Positions 34,390 through 42,634 of a DNA stretch of 64,000 bases are shown piece after piece; the stretch's first letter is position 1, and every line of letters begins with the position of its first letter. The position numbers and the translations under genes are program-made. The notes below the pieces were generated by a model, which did no database searches, was not told the DNA's origin, and saw only the letters and a list, made by a program, of their open reading frames with translations. Where the stretch lies: the NCBI GenBank assembly GCA_030015575.1, contig CM057337.1:294958044-295022043 (forward strand), in the 5' to 3' direction. The DNA is from Agapanthus africanus (taxonomy: Eukaryota > Streptophyta > Magnoliopsida > Asparagales > Amaryllidaceae).

Positions 34390-36571
34390 TGTTAGTGTAT
34401 ATGCCCTAGAGGCCATTACTGTATCATACTAGTTTGTATATTACTTAATGGATGCTTGGGATATTCACCTTGTATATACAATCTTGCTCAAAATAGTAGT
34501 ATGCTTCTTGGTTTGTTTCTACTTCAATGTGTACATGTGTTTATTTTAGTATATCGCCTATACACATTAGTAGAGCCCTTAGGATCTTTGCTTGATTACC
34601 AGCGATGTGATGGCCGTCACACTAGTGGGGCTGGGTAATCTATAAGCACATCCTTATGCAGGTCCCTGGTCGCAGGACTATCGAGACAGGGCATCGATAC
34701 TCCGGAGTAGACCAGCGCATGCGCTTCTCATCCCAGTGTGGGAGACGGTCTGTCCCACAGCCGTCAGTACGTCGTACTTGAGATAGTATGTGGGTGCTCG
34801 TTAGGTTACGGGTACACTGGACAGGACTCGTCGGGAACTGACTAATTGGTATTATACCTATCGTCAGTTATCAGTTCCCAGGTGACATGAGTACAGCTTA
34901 GTCCGCTGACTTGACACTGTCACTTCGCCTCGGGTGTGTTCCTACTGTACTTTGATCACTACCCTACCACGGCTTAAAGGAGTCGTGCAAACAGGTAGTG
35001 GTTGGGTGCAGTCCCGAAGCACTTGGAGGCAGTGACGGTTAGACAGGATTCGTCTCTCCCGGTATTGGGGGTTGACATCGCGCTGTGTCTTGGAGAGCCA
35101 TTACACGAGTAGTCCCTGGCCAGGGCAAACGAGATATACTGGTAGGTTTCCAGCGTTATCTCAGGGTGTTTTGGGCTTCGCTCCGGCACGACTTGTACCG
35201 CTATTGGGGGACTGACGTTTACCGCCCCCTAGGCCCGCCATGCGATGTATCAGACGAACAGACCGGACTGTACGGAAAATGTCACACTCAGGCTCAGTAG
35301 GAGTTCAGATGGGTTTCGCCTCGTCGGTCTTCTTGTCGGCATTACCTGGGGACCGTTACGCACAGCTAGTGCCGCTTGCGGTCTGTGGTTAAACCCACTG
35401 CCAGCGTAGTGTCGAGTCTTTAGAGTCCCACACAGAAAGCTTTTCGCCTTTAGGCAAAAGAGTAGAGGTCGCATGGTATTGCGACAGGTCGCATGGTTTT
35501 GCGACAGGGTTCGGTCACATCCGTGCACTTGTGCACGTACAGTGTCCGGACAGTTTACACTAGCGGGCTTTGGTTTAAGCCAGATCCTAGTGTACCTTAT
35601 GGGATTGGATTTATCCAGTTTGCATTCGTGTTCCTCGGAACGCGGATGCGGGTATGTATGCACAGTTGACAGGGAGGCACAGACAGCGGATTCTCATTAG
35701 GGTTGTTGACAGTTGACCGTTGACTATTTGACTTTTTGCTCAACCCTAATGAGAATATGATATGTGATTAACTATTATATTAATTAAGTATTATGGTGAT
35801 TTGGTTGTTGACTTTTGTTGACTTTGTTGACTTGTTGACTTTTGTTGACTTGTTGACTTTGTTGACCGGTTGACTAGGCTTGACTAGTTGACCATCATGA
35901 TAACCATGGTTATCATTTCATGCCAAAGACTTTTACTTGCTTGTTCATTTGAGTAAAATGAGTGCATGACATGATAAGGTTATGGTTGCTTCAACCATCA
36001 CATAAGACTTTTATTGATATGATGAGTTATGATTACATTGGATTATGAGAGGGTGAGAGACAAAAGAGAGCCTCATTCTTTCTTGCTCATTCTCTCTCTT
36101 GTTTTTGAGCTCTCCTCTTGCTCTCACCCTCAACCTCTTGCTCCCTCTCTTGATCTATGGTTCTCTTGTCTCATGAGTTGAGAATCAAGAACCATAGATA
36201 AAATCCCATTCTATTTCCTCTCTACTCATTCTAGTTCACTAGGTTTAGCAAACCAAGTGAACTATTTTCTTCAAAGAACGAAGAAGGAGCTAAAGGTTGG
36301 AGCTTTCAGGTGGATCTATCTTCGGCGTACGGAGACGACGAGAAGAAGCCATTGGACCACCATCGGAGCTTGGAAGACGAAGGAGTTCAAGACAAGCAAG
36401 GTATAACCATCTCCATCCGAGTAGCTAACTCTCTTTAGCTAAGTATGCTAGTTTTAGTTTAGTCAAAGATCCCGACTTTGCTTAGTCCATGTTGCCCCTT
36501 GCGCTAAAAATTTATTTTTTATACCGTTTCCGCCTCCCCGTAAGAACCGGGGGTCGCAACGTGGACTTACA
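34390..36571 (+). repeat. Element N 5' LTR
   Basis: 2182 bp, TGTTAG...CTTACA. Contents in order: the two-stem element (outer CACTACC:GGTAGTG 34957-34963/34994-35000, inner CACGGCT:AGTCGTG); two 20-bp tandem GTCGCA...TGCGAC hairpins (35468-35485, 35488-35505); CGTGCAC-TT-GTGCACG near 35522; a TTGAC cluster with a 16-bp inverted repeat (35690-35893); and a perfect 20-bp palindrome at 35897-35916 centred on CCATGG. A 137-aa minus-strand open frame here is not taken as a gene. Confidence 0.97.
35690..35893 (+). promoter_or_regulatory. W-box (TTGAC) cluster in the N/F LTR
   Basis: Fourteen TTGAC cores, nearly all TTGACT or TTGACC, in about 190 bp. The first few lie between arms of a perfect 16-bp inverted repeat (35690-35705/35741-35756). 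TTGACY is the established WRKY-factor core. The same cluster occurs at about 43932-44139 and, with slight changes, at about 56444-56651. A role as a stress-responsive enhancer is inference. Confidence 0.6.
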
Positions 36572-36572
36572 G

Positions 36573-36585
36573 TGGTATCAGAGCC
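36573..36585 (+). other. Primer-binding site of element N
   Basis: TGGTATCAGAGCC, complementary to the 3' end of initiator-Met tRNA, one base after the 5' LTR. Confidence 0.95.
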
Positions 36586-37432
36586 TAACTAAACTTAAAC
36601 TAGCTTGGTAGTAAAGTGTAACGAAGTTCGGAACCGAAAAAAATCCAAAAACCTAACTTTTACAAAACCTGAGTTTCTGTTGAAATTTTTTCTGGTCAAA
36701 ATGAAAAACTTTATACTCCTAAATTCGGCTCAGGGTTTTGTGTGAACACCCATGAAAAACGGTCCACTGTTTCGTTCAAACCGCCGCGCTTCCGCCGCAC
36801 TAGGTAGGCATGTGCCGCGGAAGCGCCGCGGTTTGTCGTCTTCTCTGCATCGTTTTTCGTGCAGTATGTGTCTGTGTTGGTTTTGGGATTTTTGAAATAT
36901 ATTATATGTGCCCAGATTTTCCAGAAAAGAAATTTCCTTTTGGGGTCCTATAATTCCGTATTTTTCCGAACTTCACTGCACTTTGACTATGATGGTTATA
37001 TCTGTGATGCTTGCATGTATTGAACGTCGGCTAATCACTATAAGTCAATTGGTCGGGGTTATACATGATCTGTGTTTGATATTGGAATGTGTATATAAAT
37101 ATGTTGGATTGTCGCGGGTGAATAGCCGGGGGTTGTGAGACGAGAGTTTTCTTTTCTTGCAATTCATGTAAATTTGTAAATTGATGTAATAATTATTTGT
37201 ATGGCCGTACAACCGGGTCGGGGTTGTAGCCGTCATTGTATAATTTCTTTTTACTGTTTTTTCTCCTAGGATAGACCCATGGAGGGGTGCACAAACTACG
37301 GGGTATGCCGAAGTGTCGAGTGGCCTACTCATGGAGATGAGGGAGGTTGCTACGCTTCGGGTACTTGGCGGGTAGTTTGCCGCACCCGTAGGGGTCTTGG
37401 GTGGGGTTTTGGCTATTCACCGCGACCGTGTT

Positions 37433-37468
37433 ATCTGTTTTTGTTACAGGCTCGTACAAATTACAGAT
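37433..37468 (+). other. GGCTC-loop hairpin, N copy
   Basis: ATCTGTTTTTGT (37433-37444) pairs with ACAAATTACAGAT (37456-37468) with small internal mismatches; the loop is TACAGGCTCGT. The helix differs completely from those in B and C. Confidence 0.65.
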
Positions 37469-37702
37469 TGCTAGTATATCCAATGTATTTATCTGAGATC
37501 TGAAATGTTTATCATTGCAGTATATCTATATATGATATTATTTAGGCGTTGCTTATGTTTTACAGACGCGCTAGCCCAGCCCCCGCTCTGTCGTTAGTTA
37601 AGTAACCTAACGGGTAATGACGGGGCCCCGTGGCGAATGCGAATGGCATAAGCGTACGTCATATTTTGGTTGTTTTCTGCAATGGTAGGATTAAATGATG
37701 GG

Positions 37703-37757
37703 ACGCATTAAAAGAACTAATGCAAGAATATCACGCATTAAAAGAACTAATGCAAGA
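37703..37757 (+). repeat. 30-bp tandem repeat with GCATTA hairpins
   Basis: Two copies with period 30, each containing GCATTA-N7-TAATGC. F has the same pair at 58451-58505. J, G and C have one hairpin at this place. Confidence 0.85.
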
Positions 37758-37961
37758 TAATAAACCAAGTTAAAGTCGTTGGAACACTCTCGAAAAACCA
37801 CTCGGTTCTTTTCAAAAACAACTTTTAAATGCGGAGCTTGAGCCACTCCTTTTAAAAGCTATCTCGTTCCATCGACCAAATCAAGTTCACTACGTTCACG
37901 GTTTTGCCAAAACCATCCGTAGCCCTCCGTCGTTTCACATGAATAGTCAATAGTATTCAAG

Positions 37962-38171
37962 CTGTGTATGTTGGCCAAAGTCAAGGCACAGTGATTGGTA
38001 GCTATTGGGTGTTCATGTGTAGCATAGATAGATGCGTTGGTTTGGGACAGTCGTACTGCCATTTTGGCCAAAGTCAAGGGTAGGTACGGATGGATCCAAA
38101 TTAACCTGGATAATGACGGGTAGAACTTGACATGTGACTTATGATATTTTGGCCAAAGTCAAGGTCATAAG
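37962..38171 (+). other. Three-hairpin leader array, N copy
   Basis: Hairpin 1 CTGTG:CACAG (37962-37966/37987-37991); hairpin 2 CGTAC:GTACG (38052-38056/38084-38088); hairpin 3 CTTATGA:TCATAAG (38148-38154/38165-38171). All three present TTGGC-CAAA-GTCAA followed by GG. Confidence 0.72.
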
Positions 38172-38669
38172 AGCATGGGGCAAAAATCCACATCGGGAGT
38201 TTCATAAGTACTGAAACTTGCTAGATTTGCATACCATTTGGAGTGTGATGATTCTGGTAGGATTCCTTCAGTTTCGTCACGCGATGATATTTGGATCCCG
38301 ATCCTACTGTGAGTATATGCTACTCCTCGGGAAATTTCTCACTAATCGATCAATGCTATAAACCTAGTAGGTGCCTAGAAAGGTGTTAGCGGGGCTACGC
38401 CCCCAGGGAAAAGAGGTTCCCTAATTAAGGAACTTCGCGAAAGCGTTGGAAAACCTCCCTCGAAGTACCGACACCGGCCTGGCTGAACGGTTAAGCAAGT
38501 ATTGTACGGTGGGAATGATCCTGACTAATTCTTCCTTTATGGTTTGAGGAGGGATTCGAGAAACAGTGGGAGCCATCCTGTTTAGACAAACTAAAAACCA
38601 CTCTAAACTTGCAAGAGCATCATGCTGAGTGTTTCTTCTTCTCTCTCCTAATTGTAGCGACCAATCATC

Positions 38670-41600
38670 ATGACTGGACTTAAGTTACTCCTAGATAAAA
38701 ACAAACTGACAGGGCCAAACTACAAAGATTGGCTCAGGAATGTCAAGATAGCAATCACTTATGACAAGCTGGGGTATCTTCTTACCACTAAAGATCCCCC
38801 TGACCCTGGTCCAACCTCCAGTGTCGCGGATAAGGAAATCCGTAAGACTTGGGAGATTGATAGCGCGAAGGCCAAGTGCCTCCTGCTTGCCTCGATGGAC
38901 AACGAACATCAGAGGAGGCATGAGAATATGGACATGGAGTCCATATTGCTCCATACAAAAGAACTGTATGGAGAGCAATCACGTATCGCAAGATACGAAG
39001 CGTCGAAAAAGTTATTTTCGACAAGAATGGCCGTCGGATCATCAGTAGCCGAGCACGTGCTAAAGATGATCGGCTTCATTGAGGAGCTCGCTGACCTAGG
39101 GATCACATTGGAGAGTGAGCTATATACGGATATAGTTCTCCAGTCCCTTCCTTCCACTTACGCCCAGTTTATACTGAACTTCAACTTACAAGAAAAAGAG
39201 GTTGAACTTTCAGAGCTCCTCAACATGCTGAGGAGCGCAGAGGGCACCCTACAGAAAGGTAGGGATACATCCACTTTGTTTGTAGGAGGATCATCTTCTT
39301 CTAGGTCCAAGGAGAAAGCCAAGGGAAAGAAGAAGAAGGCCCCCGCCAAACCAAGGGGCGGTGTTAGTAAAGTGGATACGAAGGGAAAAGGAAAAGCAAC
39401 AAAGATAGCGGGGAAGCTTGTGGATAAGGAAGAATGCTTCTATTGTCATAAGAAAGGATACTGGAAGAATGATTGCAGGGCCTGGAAGGCCAGAACACAG
39501 GAATTGAAGCAGGTTGCAGCTTCAGCTTCAGGTGTGTATGTTATTGAAAATTGTCTTTCAATAAACTCTACTTCCTGGGTATTGGATACCGGATCAGGAT
39601 CTCATATCTGTAATTCTTTGCAGGCGTTGAGAAACCGTAGGGTTTTGAAGGAAGGTGACATGACCCTCAAAGTTGCGAACGGAGCTAGCATGGATGCTAA
39701 AGCCGTGGGGGACTATCACCTGGGAATGTCAGATGGACATGTTTTGGTTTTGCGTAATTGCTTTTTTGTACCCAACGCAACTTGTAATATCATTTCTGTA
39801 TCTTTAGTTTCTAAAGAAGGTTATGAATTTGCGTTTGTAAGTAATGTTGTAAACATTCACCTTAATCATGTTTTGATTGGGTCAGGTACATTGAGTAATG
39901 GTATATACGTGTTAAACCAACCACAAATTTTCAATGTCCAGAATACACACAAAAGAAAGTCTCCAGAAATAAATCAGACTTTCTTATGGCATTGTAGATT
40001 GGGTCACATTAATGAGAGAAGGTTGACTAAGTTACATACAGAAGGATATTTGAATGCGTTCGAATATCAATCGTATGCCACTTGTCAATCTTGTCTCAAA
40101 GGAAAGATGACAAAGACTCCGTTTACTGGACATGGAGTAAGAGCGAGCGAGCTCTTGGGACTCGTACACAGTGACGTGTGCGGTCCAATATCTACACATT
40201 CCCGAAGCGGACATTCTTACTTCATTACTTTTACGGATGACTTCTCAAGGTACGGTTATGTCTTCTTAATGAAACATAAGTCCGAGGCCTTTGGAAAATT
40301 CCAGGAGTATAAGAATGAAGTGGAGAAACAGACCGGCAAAAGTATTAAGATTCTAAGATCGGATCGAGGTGGAGAATACATAAGTGCCGAGTTCCTGGGC
40401 TATTTAAAAGAGAATGGAATTCTCTCTCAGCTTACTCCTCCATACACCCCGCAACATAACGGTGTATCGGAGAGACGGAACCGCACCCTATTGGATATGG
40501 TGCGGTCCATGATGAGTAACGCTGAGTTGCCGCGATCATTCTGGGGATATGCGCTAGAATCAGCCGCATACCTTTTGAACCGAGTTCCCACTAAGACTGT
40601 GCCTACTACGCCATTTGAGATATGGTGTGGGAAGAGACCCCATCTTAATCACATTAAGATATGGGGAAGTCCAGCTTTTGTCAAAAAGCAGCATGCGGAC
40701 AAGCTCGAGGCACGCTCAGTACTGTGCAAGTTTGTGGGATATCCAAAGAATTCCAAGGGATATTTCTTCTACTGTGAAGAGGAACAAAAAGTTCTTGTTT
40801 CTCGTCATGCCCACTTTCTAGAACACCAGTTCATAGAAAAAGAAATAAGTGGGAGCGCAGTAGAACTGGAAGAAATTCCAGAACCACGGACAATTACTGA
40901 AGGTTTAGTGGAACCAGAGGGTTCGGAAGAACAGGACATTCCTACGCCACTCCGCAGGAGTAGTAGGCAGTCTCATCCGCCCGAGAGATACTACGGTTTT
41001 CTCATAGACGGGGATAGAGAGGATTGCATCATAGATTATGATGAGCCTACTAGCTTCCAGCAGGCCGTTCAGAGCGTTGACTCAGTGAAATGGCTGGATG
41101 CAATGCGGACCGAAATGGAGTCCATGTACACCAACAAGGTATGGACGTTGGACATTGCTCCAGACGGGGTAAAACCCGTAGGATGCAAGTGGATCTTCAA
41201 AAGGAAGATTGGTGTAGATGGACAGGTTGAGACCTATAAAGCTAGGCTGGTAGCAAAGGGTTTTCGTCAAAGACCTGGCTTGGACTACGACGAAACCTTT
41301 TCTCCAGTAGCCATGCTGAAATCCATTCGGATCTTTCTTGCCATTGCTGCCTTCCACGATTATGAGATCTGGCAAATGGACGTAAAGACAGCTTTTATAA
41401 ATGGAAATTTAGAGGAGTGTGTCTATATGGACCAGCCAGAGGGTTTCATTCAGAGTGGGAGCAGCGGAAAGGTGTGCAAGTTGCTTAAGTCCATCTATAG
41501 ACTAAAGCAGGCATCGCGGAGTTGGAACATCTGCTTTGATGAGACGGTCAAAGAATTTGGCTTTATCAAAAATCCAGATGAACCATGCATCTATAGTAGA

Positions 41601-42620
41601 TTTGTAGCGAGAACTGTAGTATTCCTCGTTTTGTACGTGGATGACATTCTCTTAATAGGAAATGACATTCCTATGCTACAATCTGTCAAGGGGTTCTTGT
41701 CACACAGGTTCTCCATGAAAGACCTGGGTGATGCCTCATACATTCTGGGTATCCGGATCTACCGTGACAGATCCAAGAGGATATTAGGACTTTCACAGTC
41801 CAGGTACATCGACACCATACTGAAGAGGTTCAGTATGGAAGATTCCAAGCGCGGTAACCTACCGGCTTGTCACGGGATCACCCTCTCTAAAGAGATGTCT
41901 CCCAAGACTGATTTGGAGAGGGATCGCATGTCTATTATACCCTACGCTTCTGCGGTAGGCTCTATAATGTATGCGATGTTGTGTACCAGACCGGATGTAG
42001 CTTATGCACTGAGTGTGGTAAGCCGGTATCAGTCTAACCCAGGGGAGAAACACTGGATAGCGGTAAAGAACATTCTCAAGTACCTGAGAAGGACTAAGGA
42101 GATGTTCTTGGTGTATGGCGGAAAAGACCTCCAGATCGAGGCCTTTGCTGACTGCAGCTTCCAGAGTGACAAGGATGATTCCAAGTCCATGTCGGGTTTT
42201 GTCTTTACCCTCAATGGAGGAGCGGTGTGTTGGAAGAGTTCCAAACAAGAAACCGTTGCAGACTCGACGATGGAAGCGGAATACATCGCTGCATCTGATG
42301 CCGCAAAAGAAGCTGTCTGGATGAGAAAGTTCTTGAAAGAACTTCTGGTGGTTCCGTCCATTGTTGATCCAATACCTCTGTATTGCGACAACAACGGGGC
42401 TATAGCTTTAGCGAAGGAACCCAGGTCCCATCAGAGATCCAGGCACATCTTGAGGCGGTATCACCTGATCAGGGAGATCGTAGATCGCCAGGAGATCGAG
42501 GTTCGGAGAGTCGCTTCAGAAGATAACACTGCTGATCCATTCACCAAGGCTCTGCCCCAGACTCAGTTCGAGCGGCTGATCGAGATGATAGGTCTTCGAT
42601 ACGCCAGTACATGGCCTTAG
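38670..42620 (+). CDS. Element N Gag-Pol polyprotein (copia), uninterrupted
   Basis: 1316 aa. Gag is about residues 1-255 (TGPNYKDW, GEQSRIARYEASK); basic KKKKAPAKPRGG is near 225. The zinc knuckle at 256-269 is C256, C259, Y264, C269, where the usual His is Tyr (TAC, 39459-39461). Protease DTGSGS starts at 306. Integrase has H441, H446, C472, C475 and D502, D565, E601 (exactly 35 residues between D565 and E601). RT has YVDD at 989-992. RNase H includes D1161 and YCDNNGAIALAKEP near 1240. Residue 944 in the YGLKQ motif is Arg (AGA, 41499-41501); Gly is seen in A, D and F. The start is the first Met after the conserved AG site and matches F. Gag and Pol are one frame, as in plant copia elements. 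The protein makes virus-like particles, then cDNA for integration. Length is normal, but the two changes make full function doubtful. Confidence 0.97.
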   Translation: MTGLKLLLDKNKLTGPNYKDWLRNVKIAITYDKLGYLLTTKDPPDPGPTSSVADKEIRKTWEIDSAKAKCLLLASMDNEHQRRHENMDMESILLHTKELYGEQSRIARYEASKKLFSTRMAVGSSVAEHVLKMIGFIEELADLGITLESELYTDIVLQSLPSTYAQFILNFNLQEKEVELSELLNMLRSAEGTLQKGRDTSTLFVGGSSSSRSKEKAKGKKKKAPAKPRGGVSKVDTKGKGKATKIAGKLVDKEECFYCHKKGYWKNDCRAWKARTQELKQVAASASGVYVIENCLSINSTSWVLDTGSGSHICNSLQALRNRRVLKEGDMTLKVANGASMDAKAVGDYHLGMSDGHVLVLRNCFFVPNATCNIISVSLVSKEGYEFAFVSNVVNIHLNHVLIGSGTLSNGIYVLNQPQIFNVQNTHKRKSPEINQTFLWHCRLGHINERRLTKLHTEGYLNAFEYQSYATCQSCLKGKMTKTPFTGHGVRASELLGLVHSDVCGPISTHSRSGHSYFITFTDDFSRYGYVFLMKHKSEAFGKFQEYKNEVEKQTGKSIKILRSDRGGEYISAEFLGYLKENGILSQLTPPYTPQHNGVSERRNRTLLDMVRSMMSNAELPRSFWGYALESAAYLLNRVPTKTVPTTPFEIWCGKRPHLNHIKIWGSPAFVKKQHADKLEARSVLCKFVGYPKNSKGYFFYCEEEQKVLVSRHAHFLEHQFIEKEISGSAVELEEIPEPRTITEGLVEPEGSEEQDIPTPLRRSSRQSHPPERYYGFLIDGDREDCIIDYDEPTSFQQAVQSVDSVKWLDAMRTEMESMYTNKVWTLDIAPDGVKPVGCKWIFKRKIGVDGQVETYKARLVAKGFRQRPGLDYDETFSPVAMLKSIRIFLAIAAFHDYEIWQMDVKTAFINGNLEECVYMDQPEGFIQSGSSGKVCKLLKSIYRLKQASRSWNICFDETVKEFGFIKNPDEPCIYSRFVARTVVFLVLYVDDILLIGNDIPMLQSVKGFLSHRFSMKDLGDASYILGIRIYRDRSKRILGLSQSRYIDTILKRFSMEDSKRGNLPACHGITLSKEMSPKTDLERDRMSIIPYASAVGSIMYAMLCTRPDVAYALSVVSRYQSNPGEKHWIAVKNILKYLRRTKEMFLVYGGKDLQIEAFADCSFQSDKDDSKSMSGFVFTLNGGAVCWKSSKQETVADSTMEAEYIAASDAAKEAVWMRKFLKELLVVPSIVDPIPLYCDNNGAIALAKEPRSHQRSRHILRRYHLIREIVDRQEIEVRRVASEDNTADPFTKALPQTQFERLIEMIGLRYASTWP

Positions 42621-42623
42621 TGC

Positions 42624-42634
42624 AAGTGGGAGAT
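42624..42634 (+). other. Polypurine tract of element N
   Basis: AAGTGGGAGAT, three bases after the Gag-Pol stop codon and directly before the 3' LTR. Confidence 0.95.

Larger units (their letters stand above)
36572..38669 (+). other. Element N: structured untranslated leader
   Basis: 2.1 kb with many short upstream ATGs and no supported gene. Modules: GC helix GCGCTTCCGC:GCGGAAGCGC (36786-36795/36817-36826); GGCTC hairpin (37433-37468); CGTTAG:CTAACG (37592-37597/37607-37612) inside CCCCG:CGGGG (37581-37585/37621-37625); GATGGG followed by two GCATTA:TAATGC hairpins in a 30-bp repeat (37703-37757); three-hairpin array (37962-38171); closing helix GGTGTT:GACACC (38382-38387/38470-38475) enclosing GGGGC:GCCCC (38391-38403) and CGC-GAAA-GCG (38436-38445). 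The last 30 bases before the ATG are a pyrimidine tract and TTGTAG, resembling a 3' splice site. Confidence 0.78.

Noticed and set aside
35250-35663. 137-aa minus-strand open frame repeated in three LTRs (35250-35663, 43495-43908, 56000-56413)
   Set aside because: The LTR copies are nearly identical, so conservation is expected. It has no recognisable domain, and the related C LTR does not keep the frame.
35820-35880. Regular TTGAC repeats resembling a CRISPR array or microsatellite
   Set aside because: Units are too short and irregularly spaced, with no spacer structure and no cas genes; the context is a plant LTR.
38470-38520. CCTGGCTGAACGGTTAAGCAAG at the leader end as a tRNA-like sequence
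   Set aside because: No T-arm consensus, no anticodon arm and no acceptor stem could be drawn.
42029-42394. Long minus-strand frames antisense to RT and RNase H (also 49073-49330 on plus, 62781-63038)
   Set aside because: Shadows of the constrained polyprotein frame; they recur in every copy at the same offset.
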